Below are positions 45,939-55,700 of a stretch of 64,000 bases of DNA, piece after piece (the first letter of the stretch is position 1; the number at the start of each line of letters is the position of its first letter). Location: NCBI GenBank assembly GCA_937141935.1, contig CAKZQS010000002.1, positions 1-64,000 of the forward strand, given 5' to 3'. The DNA comes from an uncultured Ectothiorhodospiraceae bacterium. GTDB taxonomy: Bacteria; Pseudomonadota; Gammaproteobacteria; Nevskiales; Oceanococcaceae. The notes beneath the pieces are model-generated. The model had not been told where the DNA came from. It did no database searches and saw only the letters and a program-made list of their open reading frames with translations. The translations under genes and the position numbers were made by a program.

Positions 45939-46883
45939 ATGGCGCTGCACGAATCCTTTCTCAGCCATGCCGGGGGGCGCTGGCTCAAGCTGGGCCTGCT
46001 GCTGATCCTGGCCAGCATCGCCGCCTATGCCTGGCATGACCCGGCGGCCGGGCCCAACGGCGGCACCTGGCTGGGCTACACGCTGGGCACCATCGGCGCG
46101 CTGCTGATCGTGTGGCTGACGCTGCTGGGCGTGCGCAAGCGCAGCTATCGCTCGAACCTGGGCACGGTCAAGGGCTGGACCTCGGCGCACGTGTGGCTGG
46201 GCCTGGCGCTGATCGTGGTCGGCACGCTGCACACCGGCTGGCAGTTCGGGCTGAACATCCACACGCTGGCCTGGCTGCTGATGATGCTGGTCATCGTGTC
46301 CGGCATCTGGGGCGTGGTCAGCTATGTGCGTTACCCGACGCAGATCACCGCCAACCGCGGTGCCATCCCGGCCCAGGAGATGCTGCGCGAGGTGGCCGAG
46401 CTGGATCGCCAGCTGCTGCTGCTGGCCGCGGAGCTGGGCCGGGAAACCCACGAGCGCACGCTGGCCTCGATCAACCGAACCCGCATTGGCGGCGGCTTCT
46501 GGCGCCAGGTGCTGGGCGTCCGCCAGGGCCAGGCGCCGGCCGAGGGCCTGATCAGCCGGCTGCGCGAAGAGCTGAACAAGCCCGCCTTCGCCGGCTCGGC
46601 GCCGCAGATGGGCCGCGGCGCGGGCGACGGCGGCGACAGCGGCCAGACGATGATGTTCATGGCCAGCGCCTTCGTGTCCGCCGAACAGGACGCCAAGCAA
46701 AAGGAGACGCGGCGCAAGCTGCTCGATGTGTTGTCACGCAAGAAGGCGCTGGTGACCCAGCTCAACGAGGACATCACCCGCCGGGCGCGCATGAGCGTCT
46801 GGCTGTACCTGCACGTGCCGCTGACGATCGGCCTGCTGGCCGCGCTGCTCGCGCATATCCTCTCCGTGTTCCTCTACTGGTAG
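45939..46883 (+). CDS. Cytochrome b-like integral membrane protein of the redox series
   Basis: 314 residues, five predicted membrane helices: four in residues about 15-135 and one at the C-terminus (LHVPLTIGLLAALLAHILSVFLYW). Histidines placed as in dihaem cytochrome b: SAHVWLG, GTLHTGW, NIHTLAW, YLHVPL and LLAHIL. A hydrophilic segment of about 140 residues, partly coiled-coil (EMLREVAELDRQLLLLAAELG), separates helices 4 and 5. No named family recognised. Between the polyferredoxin upstream and FHA-decahaem protein downstream (gaps 3 and 4 bases), it is well placed to pass electrons across or into the inner membrane, probably with quinone. Confidence 0.78.
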   Translation: MALHESFLSHAGGRWLKLGLLLILASIAAYAWHDPAAGPNGGTWLGYTLGTIGALLIVWLTLLGVRKRSYRSNLGTVKGWTSAHVWLGLALIVVGTLHTGWQFGLNIHTLAWLLMMLVIVSGIWGVVSYVRYPTQITANRGAIPAQEMLREVAELDRQLLLLAAELGRETHERTLASINRTRIGGGFWRQVLGVRQGQAPAEGLISRLREELNKPAFAGSAPQMGRGAGDGGDSGQTMMFMASAFVSAEQDAKQKETRRKLLDVLSRKKALVTQLNEDITRRARMSVWLYLHVPLTIGLLAALLAHILSVFLYW

Positions 46884-46887
46884 CGCC

Positions 46888-48603
46888 ATGGCCATCGTGA
46901 TTCGCCAGCTGCGCGGCAGCGGGAACAACCAGACGATCAGCGACAAGCGCATCGACCGGCCACAGGTGACCATCGGCCGTGGCGCCGACCAGGACATCCT
47001 GGTCAACGACCCGCGGGTGGCCTGGGAGCATGCCGAGGTGCGTGCCGGTGGCCTGGGCGGCCACAACATCGAGGTGCTGCGCGAAGCCGGGCCGGTGCTG
47101 CTCAACGGCGCGCCTTCGCGTGGCAGCAAGTTGCGCGATGGCGACGTGGTCACGCTGGGCGGCAGCGAGATCGTGTTTCGCCTCTTCGAGGGCCAGGCCT
47201 ACCTGGAGGTGCGCGAGGCGCCGCGGGTCAAGGATGCCCAGGCGGCGCAGCTGCGGGCGCAGTCCAAGCTGTCGCTGGAGGAGGTCGGCGTCAGCCGCCG
47301 CCGCTGGAGCTGGATCCTGTTCGTGCTGCTGCTGCTGATCACGCTGCTGCTGCCGCTGGCCAGCCGCTTCCTGCCGGTGGTCAGCGCGCAGATCCGCCAC
47401 GCGCCGCTGGTGCCCAGCGATGCGGTGTGGCTGTCGGGGCCGATGTCGGCCGCGCATGAAAGCTTTGGCCGCGACTGCGAGGCCTGCCACCTCGAGGCCT
47501 TCGAGATGACGCCGGACCGCGCCTGCCTGGCCTGCCACGCCACCGTGGCGCATCACGATGACGACGTCGCCCTGCTGGAAAGCAGCGGCATCGAGGACTA
47601 CCGCTGCGCCGACTGCCACCACGAGCACGACGGCGACGAGGGCCTGGTGCTGGCCCACCCCAGCCTCTGCGTGGACTGCCACGCGCTGCCGGGCAGCAAG
47701 ATGCCGGGCAGCGGACTGCAGCCGGTCAGCGACTTCGATGGCGGCCACCCGCAGTTTTCGCCGACCGTCTGGCGGCTGGACCCGCAGGGCCAGCGCGAGG
47801 CCGTGTCGCTGGCGCTGCAGCCGGGCCTGCGCGAGCCTTCGGCGCTGATCTTCCCGCACGATCTGCACCTGGACGCCGATGGCGTCGAGGACCGCGCCGG
47901 CGACGCGCAGCTGCTGGATTGCCAGTCCTGCCACGAATACCAGGCCGGCGAGGTCAGCTTCCAGGCGGTGGACTTCGAGCAGCACTGCCAGTACTGCCAC
48001 AGCCTGGAGTTCGAACCCAGCGACCCGGGCCGCGAGGTCCCGCATGGCAACACGCAGGCCGTGCTCGACGACCTGCGCGGCTATTACGCCCGCCAGGTCC
48101 TGCAGGGCACCGAGCAGCCGCCGCTGACCCTGCCGCGCGGCCCGCGCGGGCGGCAGCGCAGCGTGGTGCTGGACGAGGCCGAACGCAACACGCTGCTGCG
48201 CAAGGCCGACGGGCTGGCGCGCGACAAGATCGACGAGACCATCCGCGTGCGCCTGTGTGCCAAGTGCCACACGATCGGCCCGGCGCCGCAGGAGGGCGGG
48301 GCGGACTGGGATGTCGAGCCCTTCCGCCAGCGCGCGGTGTGGTTCGAGGCGGCGCGCTTTGACCATGGGCACCACCAGACCGAGGGCTGCGAGAGCTGCC
48401 ACGCGGCCTCGACCTCGGAGTCGGCCGACGAGGTGCTGCTGCCCGGCATCGACGATTGCACCGGCTGCCATGCCGGCAATGCCAGCCGACGCGGGCGTAT
48501 CCGTTCGCTTTGCATCGACTGTCACGGTTTCCATCTGGCCGGGGAGGCGCTGATGCACGGCGCGGCCCGGGCCAGCAGCGGGGGTTCAGCGGCGGTGCCC
48601 TAG
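46888..48603 (+). CDS. FHA domain-transmembrane-decahaem cytochrome c
   Basis: 571 residues. Residues 1-110: forkhead-associated domain (VTIGRGADQDILVNDPRVAWEHAEV, then LNGAPSRGSKLRDGDVVTLGG); the usual Ser of the SxxH motif is replaced by Ala (AWEH). One membrane helix at about 135-157 (SWILFVLLLLITLLLPLA). The rest is periplasmic with ten CXXCH sites: CEACH, CLACH, CADCH, CVDCH, CQSCH, CQYCH, CAKCH, CESCH, CTGCH and CIDCH. FHA domains bind phosphothreonine; with a cytosolic FHA and periplasmic haems the protein would join kinase signalling to periplasmic electron flow. Starts four bases after the cytochrome b-like gene. Confidence 0.92.
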   Translation: MAIVIRQLRGSGNNQTISDKRIDRPQVTIGRGADQDILVNDPRVAWEHAEVRAGGLGGHNIEVLREAGPVLLNGAPSRGSKLRDGDVVTLGGSEIVFRLFEGQAYLEVREAPRVKDAQAAQLRAQSKLSLEEVGVSRRRWSWILFVLLLLITLLLPLASRFLPVVSAQIRHAPLVPSDAVWLSGPMSAAHESFGRDCEACHLEAFEMTPDRACLACHATVAHHDDDVALLESSGIEDYRCADCHHEHDGDEGLVLAHPSLCVDCHALPGSKMPGSGLQPVSDFDGGHPQFSPTVWRLDPQGQREAVSLALQPGLREPSALIFPHDLHLDADGVEDRAGDAQLLDCQSCHEYQAGEVSFQAVDFEQHCQYCHSLEFEPSDPGREVPHGNTQAVLDDLRGYYARQVLQGTEQPPLTLPRGPRGRQRSVVLDEAERNTLLRKADGLARDKIDETIRVRLCAKCHTIGPAPQEGGADWDVEPFRQRAVWFEAARFDHGHHQTEGCESCHAASTSESADEVLLPGIDDCTGCHAGNASRRGRIRSLCIDCHGFHLAGEALMHGAARASSGGSAAVP

Positions 48604-48629
48604 GGCCGCCCACGCCAGGGGGGATGACA

Positions 48630-50720
48630 ATGCACACAGCGCTACGCTCGACGGCCGGGGCCATCGTGCTCGCCTTGCTGCTCGCCGCTTGCGGCGAGGG
48701 GGACCGCCCGGGGGCGGCGGGGATCGGCGAGGGCGCCGCGCCCTGCGCCGGCAACTGCGCCACCGACCTGGCGGCCGCGGCCGCGCGGCTCAGCGTCGCC
48801 GAGGTCGAGACGGTTCTGGCCCAGGCCGCCAACGAGGCACAGGCCCAGGGCGTGGCGGCAACCATCGCCGTCGTCGACCGCGTCGGCAATGTGCTGGCGG
48901 TCTACCGCATGGATGGCGCCTCGCCGGACATGCGGGTCGATTCGCTGCGCGCCGAAAACGTTAACACCGGCCTTGAGAACCTCACCGTGCCCAGCGCGCT
49001 GGGGGCGATCAGCAAGGCGGTCACCGGCGCCTATCTGTCCTCGGAGGGCAATGCCTTCACCACGCGCACCGCAGGGCAGATCGTGCAGGAGCACTTCAAT
49101 CCCGGCGAGCTGAACCAGGTCTCCGGGCCGCTGTTCGGCGTGCAGTTCAGCCAGCTCGCCTGCTCGGACCTGGTGCGCCGCGAGGCCGACGCCCGGGTGG
49201 GGCCCAAGCGCAGCCCGCTGGGCCTGGCGGCCGACCCCGGCGGCCTGCCGCTGTACAAGAACGGCACGCCGGTGGGCGGCGTGGGCGTGATGGCCGACGG
49301 CATCTACGGCCTGGATCTGGTGCTGACCGATACCGATCGCGACCTGGATGAGCTGATCGCCGTCGCGGCCAGCTTTGGTTTCGCCGCGCCGCGGGACCGC
49401 CGTGGCGACCGCATCACCGTCGAGGGCAAGACCTTCCGCTTCAGCGATGTCGACTTCGGCGACACGCTGACAGCCGGCACCGCCGCGCCGGCCTTGGGCG
49501 CCATCAATGGCGAACTGCTGAGCATCCCCGGCTATACCGAGAACGCCGGCGGCGCGGTGCGCGCCGGCGTGGCCTTCGGCCGCGCGGCCTCCGGCTACCG
49601 CCCCAGCAACGACCCCCGTTTTGCCGGGCTGGAGGCCTTTGAGCTGGTCGAGCCCGACGGCAGCCGCCGCTATCCGCCGCGCGCCGCCGCCGACAACCCG
49701 GCCGGCGCCGCGGCGCTGAGCGAGGCCGAGGTGGCGGTGCTGCTGCGCAATGCGCTGCGCGTCGCGCGCCAGGGCCGCGCACAAATCCGCCGGCCGCTGG
49801 GCAGCCAGATCCACGTGACCGCCAGCGTGGTCGACAGTCGCGGCGCGGTGCTGGGCGTGCTGCGCACGCACGACGGCCCGATCTTTGGCACCGATGTGTC
49901 GCTGCAGAAGGCGCGGACCGCGGTGTTTTTCTCCTCCGCCGATGCCGGCCAGCGGCTCAGCGACGGCGGCGCCGTCAGCTACCTGGACATCGCCCGCGAC
50001 GCCAATGGCGACCTGGCCATCGACCGCCGTGCCCCGGCGCTGGCCTTCGCCGACTATGTGCAGCGCACCCGCGACCTCTTCGGCCCGACGGCGCTGACCG
50101 GCACCCACGCCTTCGCCGACCGCTCGGGCGGCAATCTGTCGCGGCCCTTCTTCCCCGACGGCTTGCTCAGCGCGCCGCCGGGCCCCTTCAGCAAACCCTT
50201 CGCCGACTGGAGCCCCTTCTCGACCGGGCTGCAGCTGGACATGGTCTACGAGCGCATCATCCAGCACGTCGCCTTCACGCTGGGGCTGGTGCCGGACGTC
50301 AGCGACAGTGGCTGCGCCGGCGGCTTCCCGGCCGGCACCGACGCGGCGCCGCTGTTTTTCGGCACCACGATTCCCGAGGGCCTGGACAATGGCCTGCAGA
50401 TCTTCCCCGGCTCGGTGCCGATCTACCGCGGCGGCGTGCTGGTGGGGGGCATCGGCATCTCCGGTGACGGCGTGGACCAGGACGACATGATTGCCTTCCT
50501 GGGCACGCATAACGCCGGCCTGGAGCTGGGCGGGGCGCTGGGCAATGCGCCGCCGGAGATCCGCGCCGACCGGCTCGAGGCGCGCGGCGTGCGCCTGCGC
50601 TATGTGCAGTGTCCCCAGGCGCCGGGGGCGCCCAACCCGCCACCGGACGTGGCCGGGCCCCGCTTCCCCGAAACGCCCTTCCCGGGCTCGGACCAACAGC
50701 GCGTTTGCGAGGGGCTGTGA
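48630..50720 (+). CDS. Lipoprotein with two HbpS/GlcG-type (haem-binding) domains
   Basis: 696 residues from the second of two close ATGs, which has the better spacing from AGGGGGG (48624 is the alternative). Lipobox LLLAAC. Two copies of the HbpS-like fold: about 50-260 (VETVLAQAANEAQAQG, TIAVVDRVGNVLAVYRMDG, GGVGVMADGIYG) and about 365-640 (LLRNALRVARQGR, TASVVDSRGAVLGVLRTHDG, GGIGISGDGVDQDD). HbpS proteins bind haem or cobalamin-like ligands and modulate redox sensing; GlcG members are uncharacterised. It follows the FHA-decahaem gene by 26 bases and overlaps none, and is predicted to sit in the periplasm facing the cytochromes. Confidence 0.8.
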   Translation: MHTALRSTAGAIVLALLLAACGEGDRPGAAGIGEGAAPCAGNCATDLAAAAARLSVAEVETVLAQAANEAQAQGVAATIAVVDRVGNVLAVYRMDGASPDMRVDSLRAENVNTGLENLTVPSALGAISKAVTGAYLSSEGNAFTTRTAGQIVQEHFNPGELNQVSGPLFGVQFSQLACSDLVRREADARVGPKRSPLGLAADPGGLPLYKNGTPVGGVGVMADGIYGLDLVLTDTDRDLDELIAVAASFGFAAPRDRRGDRITVEGKTFRFSDVDFGDTLTAGTAAPALGAINGELLSIPGYTENAGGAVRAGVAFGRAASGYRPSNDPRFAGLEAFELVEPDGSRRYPPRAAADNPAGAAALSEAEVAVLLRNALRVARQGRAQIRRPLGSQIHVTASVVDSRGAVLGVLRTHDGPIFGTDVSLQKARTAVFFSSADAGQRLSDGGAVSYLDIARDANGDLAIDRRAPALAFADYVQRTRDLFGPTALTGTHAFADRSGGNLSRPFFPDGLLSAPPGPFSKPFADWSPFSTGLQLDMVYERIIQHVAFTLGLVPDVSDSGCAGGFPAGTDAAPLFFGTTIPEGLDNGLQIFPGSVPIYRGGVLVGGIGISGDGVDQDDMIAFLGTHNAGLELGGALGNAPPEIRADRLEARGVRLRYVQCPQAPGAPNPPPDVAGPRFPETPFPGSDQQRVCEGL

Positions 50721-50721
50721 C

Positions 50722-52698
50722 ATGAACATGCAGCAACACACCCACGACGCCCGCGTGTCCGCCGCGGCCCTGCTTCTGACCACGACCCTGCTGGCTCCGG
50801 CGGCCTGGGCCGAGGGGTCCTCCGCCGCGTTTACGCTGGCGCTGCCGCCGGCCCCGCTGCTGCAGCTGGCGCAGGCCGGTGAGCTGGGCGAGGGCGAGCT
50901 GGCCCCGACGCAGGCCATCGACCGCCGCGCCCGCCGCCGCCGCGCGACCATCCGCGAGGAGGCCGAGCCCGCCAGCGCGGAACCGGCCGTCGAGGAGGCC
51001 CGCGGCCGGCGCCGCAGCCGCTCCACCGAGGCCGCGCCCGGCACGGCCAGCAAGCCGATCCCGCGCGACCACTTCGACCCGAACCGCCGGGCCGGTCTGC
51101 GCCCGGTGCCGGCGCCGGGGGCGCAGGCGAATTACGTGAAGGTCGAAGACCGCTGGAAGCTGACCGAACAGCTCGGCATCCTGAACTTCCCCTGGTACGA
51201 CCCCTACAACTTCAACGTCATCAAGGGCGACCGGCCGGTGCACGGGGAGGACTGGTTCTTCCAGCTCAACCTGATCTCGGACACCATTTTCGAGCCGCGC
51301 AGCCTGCCGGTCCCGGTGGGCGCGCAGACCTCGGAGCGGCCGGGCAGCGTGGGCGTGTTCGGCGCCGATGACCAGTTCATCTTCAACCAGAATCTGATCA
51401 TCGGGCTGGTCTATGTGAAGGGCAACACCACCTTCAAGCCGCCGGATTATGAGTTCCGTCTGACGCCGGTCATCAACTACAACTACGTCGACACGGCCGA
51501 ACGCCGGTTGCTGCGCATCGACCCGCGCGAGGGCGACAGCCGCACCGATTCGCAGGTGCTGCTGCAGGAGGCCTTCTTCGACTACCACATCCGCAACGTG
51601 TCGGATCGCTACGATTTCGACAGCTTCCGCATCGGCATCCAGCCCTTCTCGACGGATTTTCGCGGCTTTCTGTTCCAGGACATCCAGCTTGGGGCGCGGC
51701 TGTTCGGCACCCGCAACAACAACATCTTCCAGTACAACCTGGCCTGGTTCCGGCGGCTGGAAAAAGACATCAACTCCGGCTTGAACGACATCCGCCAGGA
51801 CATCCGCAAGGATGATGTCTTCATCGCCAACGTCTATTGGCAGGACTTCCCGCAGCTGGGCTTCTTCTCCCAGGCCACGGTGGTCTACAACCGCAACCGC
51901 GAGGGCGACGAGCCCAGCGCCTTCGACGAGAACGGCTTCATCGCCCGCCCGGCCTCGCTGGGCCTGGAGCAGCCACGCAACTACGACGTGGTGTACCTGG
52001 GTTACAACGGCGACGGCCACTTCGGCCGGCTGAACCTGACGGTGTCGGCCTACTGGGCCGTCGGCGACGAGGACCGGCAAAGCTTCGTCGACCGCGAGGG
52101 CGACATCTCGGCCGGCTTCTTCGCCGCCGAGGCCGGGCGCGACTACAGCTGGGCGCGGATGCGCTTTTCGGCCGTCTACGCCACGCCGGACACCGACCCC
52201 TTCGACGACAAGGCCACCGGCTTTGATGCGATCTTCGAAAACCCGATCATCGCCGGCTTCGACACCAACTACTGGACCCACCAGCCGGTGCCGCTGGTGG
52301 CCGGCGGCGGGGTCTCGATCACGCCGCGCAACGGCATGTTGAACAGCCTGCGCTCGTCCAAGGAGCGCGGCCAGTCGAACTTCACCAACCCCGGCACCGT
52401 GCTGCTGGGCGTTGGGGCCGACCTGGACCTGAGCGTCGAGAGCCGGGTGTCCTTCAATGCCAATTACCTGCGCTTTGCCGACAGCACGGTGCTGGAGGTC
52501 GCGCGCAACCAATCGGACATCGACGAGGAGATCGGCCTGGATCTGTCGACCGCGTGGATCTGGCGGCCCTTTGCCAGCCAGAACGTGGTCTGGCGGCTGT
52601 CCGGCGCCGTCTTGCTGCCGGGGAAGGGCTTCGAGGACCTGTTCCCGGACGAGAGCTACCAGTACTCGATCTTCGGCAACCTCGTGCTGACCTTCTAG
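50722..52698 (+). CDS. Outer-membrane beta-barrel protein of the redox series
   Basis: 658 residues with a signal peptide (LLLTTTLLAPAAWA). Residues 30-130 are a disordered, Arg/Glu-rich linker. From about 135 on, alternating amphipathic strands with aromatic girdles (WFFQLNLISDTIFEP, FIFNQNLIIGLVYVKG, NIFQYNLAWFRRL, GRLNLTVSAYWAVG) run to a C-terminal Phe (IFGNLVLTF), the BAM recognition signal. No CXXCH. It starts one base after the HbpS-like gene stop and precedes the decahaem-propeller gene by 19 bases. A porin-like sleeve for a cytochrome, as MtrB is for MtrA, is an attractive but unproven reading; a substrate channel is the alternative. Confidence 0.78.
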   Translation: MNMQQHTHDARVSAAALLLTTTLLAPAAWAEGSSAAFTLALPPAPLLQLAQAGELGEGELAPTQAIDRRARRRRATIREEAEPASAEPAVEEARGRRRSRSTEAAPGTASKPIPRDHFDPNRRAGLRPVPAPGAQANYVKVEDRWKLTEQLGILNFPWYDPYNFNVIKGDRPVHGEDWFFQLNLISDTIFEPRSLPVPVGAQTSERPGSVGVFGADDQFIFNQNLIIGLVYVKGNTTFKPPDYEFRLTPVINYNYVDTAERRLLRIDPREGDSRTDSQVLLQEAFFDYHIRNVSDRYDFDSFRIGIQPFSTDFRGFLFQDIQLGARLFGTRNNNIFQYNLAWFRRLEKDINSGLNDIRQDIRKDDVFIANVYWQDFPQLGFFSQATVVYNRNREGDEPSAFDENGFIARPASLGLEQPRNYDVVYLGYNGDGHFGRLNLTVSAYWAVGDEDRQSFVDREGDISAGFFAAEAGRDYSWARMRFSAVYATPDTDPFDDKATGFDAIFENPIIAGFDTNYWTHQPVPLVAGGGVSITPRNGMLNSLRSSKERGQSNFTNPGTVLLGVGADLDLSVESRVSFNANYLRFADSTVLEVARNQSDIDEEIGLDLSTAWIWRPFASQNVVWRLSGAVLLPGKGFEDLFPDESYQYSIFGNLVLTF

Positions 52699-52717
52699 CC
52701 GCAGGCAGGAGATAACC

Positions 52718-55700
52718 ATGCGAAACGCAATCCTTGCTGCCGGTGCCCTGCTGCTGGCCTTCACGGGCGCCCCGGCGCTGGCCGCCGGCGGCGAGAAGCC
52801 GGTCGAACGCGACTACGTCACCGCGGACTTCGCGCCGCGCCAGCAAAGCTGGGAAGAGGCGCGCTCCAAGAGCGCCGGCTGCGTGTCCTGCCACGTCGAG
52901 ACCGACGCCAAGACCATGCACGACAACCCCGGCGTGGTGCTGGGCTGCACCGACTGTCACGGCGGCAATGCCGATGTCTGGCAGCCGGCGAACGCGCAGT
53001 TCAAGGATGCCGACTACATGGGCGCGCTGCGCCAGGCGCACGTGCTGCCGCGCTACCCCGAGACCTGGAATTTCCCCTCCAGCGCCAACCCCAAGCACAG
53101 CTACACGCTGCTCAACCGCGAGTCGCCGGAGTTCCTGCGTTTCGTCAACCCGAGCGACTACCGGATCATGGATGAGGCCTGCGGGGCCTGCCACCAGCCG
53201 ATTATCGACAAGGTGCGTACCTCGCTGATGACCACCTCGGCGATGCTCTGGGGCGGCGCCAGCTACAACAACGGCATCCTGCCCTACAAGCGCTACGTCC
53301 TCGGCGAGGCCTACACCCGCGAGGGCGAGGCCGCGGCCATCGAGGCCCCGGTGGCGGTGGACGACAACATGCGCGACAAGGGCATCCTGGAGATGCTGCA
53401 CCCGCTGCCGGCCTGGGAGGTCACGCCGCCGGCCGATGTCTTCCGCGTGTTCGAGCGCGGCGGGCGCAACCTGATCAACCTCTTCCCCGAGACCGGCCTG
53501 CCCAACAGCCTGGGCCAGCAGCAGCGGCTGGAGGAGCCGGGCCGGCCCGATCTGCGGCAGTCCAACCGGGGCCCGGCCACCGGCAACCGCATCGCCGTGC
53601 CGGTGCTCAACATCCACAAGACCCGGCTGAACGACCCCTTCGCCTGGTTCCTGGGCACCAATGACAACCCGGGTGATTTTCGCACCTCCGGCTGCGGCGC
53701 CTGTCATGTGGTCTACGCCAACGACCGCGAGCCCAAGCATTCCGGGCCCTATGCCGAGTTCGGCCACACCGGCCTGACGCAGACGGCCGACCCGACCATC
53801 GACCGCGAGGAGCCCGGCCACCCGTTGCAGCACCGCTTCACCCGGGCCATCCCCACGGCGCAGTGCATGGTCTGCCATATGCACCAGCCGAACATCTTCC
53901 TGAACAGCTTTCTGGGCTACACCATGTGGGACTACGAGTCCGACGCGCCCGCGATGTGGCCGGAAGAACAGCGCTACCCGACGGACGCCGAGATCCACGA
54001 GATCAACAAGCGCAACCCGGAAGAGGCGGCGATACGCGGCAAATGGGGCGACCCGGACTTCGTCAAGCAGGTCTCCGAGCTGAACCCCGAACTCAACGAC
54101 ACCCAGTTCGCCGATTACCATGGCCACGGCTGGAACTTCCGCGCCATCTTCAAGCGCAATCGCGAGGGCGCGCTGCTCGACGCCGACGGCAACATCGTCA
54201 GCGACGACGACCCGGAGAAGTTCGACAAGGCCGTGCACATGGCCTCGATCCACGCCGACAAGGGCATGCACTGCGTCGATTGCCACTTCGAGCAGGATGC
54301 GCACGGCAATGGCCACATCTATGGCGAGGTGGCGCAGGCCATCGAGATCGAGTGCATCGATTGCCACGGCACCGCCGACCGCTACCCGACGCTGAAGACC
54401 TCCGGCCCGGCCTCGCCGCCCGGCGGCAATGACCTGTCGACCATCCGCAACCAGGACGGCAGCCTGCGTTTTGAATGGGTCGGCGGCAAGCTGATCCAGC
54501 GCAGCGCCGTGACCCCGGGGCTGGAGTGGGAGCTGAGCCTGGTGCGCGACTCGGTGCAGCCCGGCTCGGGGGATTACAACGCCAAGGCGGCGCGCGCCAA
54601 GCTGATGGCGGCCGACCCAGCGCGGCAGAACTGGGGCCCGGAGGTCGAATTCGAGGACCGCGCCCATGCCGACGACGAGATGCTCTGCGTGACCTGCCAC
54701 ACCTCCTGGACGACCTCCTGCGGCGGCTGCCACCTGCCGATCCAGGCCAACTGGAAGACCGAGCGCAACCACTACGAAGGCGGCGAGACGCGCAACTACG
54801 CCACCTACAACCCGCAGGTCGCCCGCGACCAGATCTTCATGCTGGGCAAGCACGGACCGGCCAAGGGCAACCGCACGGCACCGGTGCGCTCCTCCTCGGC
54901 ACTGGTGCTGTCCTCGCGCAATGCGAACCGCGAGCTGATCTACATCCAGCAGCCGCCGGTGGCCGCCAGTGGTTATTCCTCGCAGGCCTTCGCGCCGCAC
55001 TTCCCGCACACCGTGCGCAAGACCGAGACCAAGACCTGCAGCGACTGCCACCTCTCGGCACAGGGCGACAACAACGCGATCATGGCCCAGCTGCTGGGCC
55101 ATGGCACCAACTTCATCAACTTCCTGGGCTACTACGCCTATGCCGGCGGCGAGGACGGCATCACCGCCGTGCAGGTCACCGAGTGGGATGAGCCGCAGTC
55201 GGTGCTGGGCAGTTATTTGCACCGCTATGCCTACCCCGACTGGTATGCGGCGCACCAGGAGCGCGGCGGCAAGCTGGACACCGCGCACACCATGGACGCG
55301 CCGGATGCTGTGCGCTGCCTGCAGCTGCGTGGCGAATACCTCTACGCGGCGCAGGGCCGCGGCGGCTTCGAGGTCTATGACGTGGCCTCGATCGCCAACA
55401 AGGGCTTCTCGCAGCGCATCATCAGCGCGCCCTTCTCGCCGCTGGGGCATGACACGCGCGTGGACAGCGAGAACGCGACCTGCATGGCGCTGCCCACCAC
55501 GCAGCCCATCCACCCGGATCGCAACGAAGGCACCCTGATGCGCGAGATCAACCTCGAGCAGCCCTTCCACCCCATCTACGACTACGCGCTGATCAGCGAC
55601 AGCGTCGAGGGGCTGATCCTGGTCGACGTCAACACGCTCTCGGACGGCGAGCCGCGCAACAACCAGTTGCACCGCGCGCTGACCTGGAACGCCGACGGCG

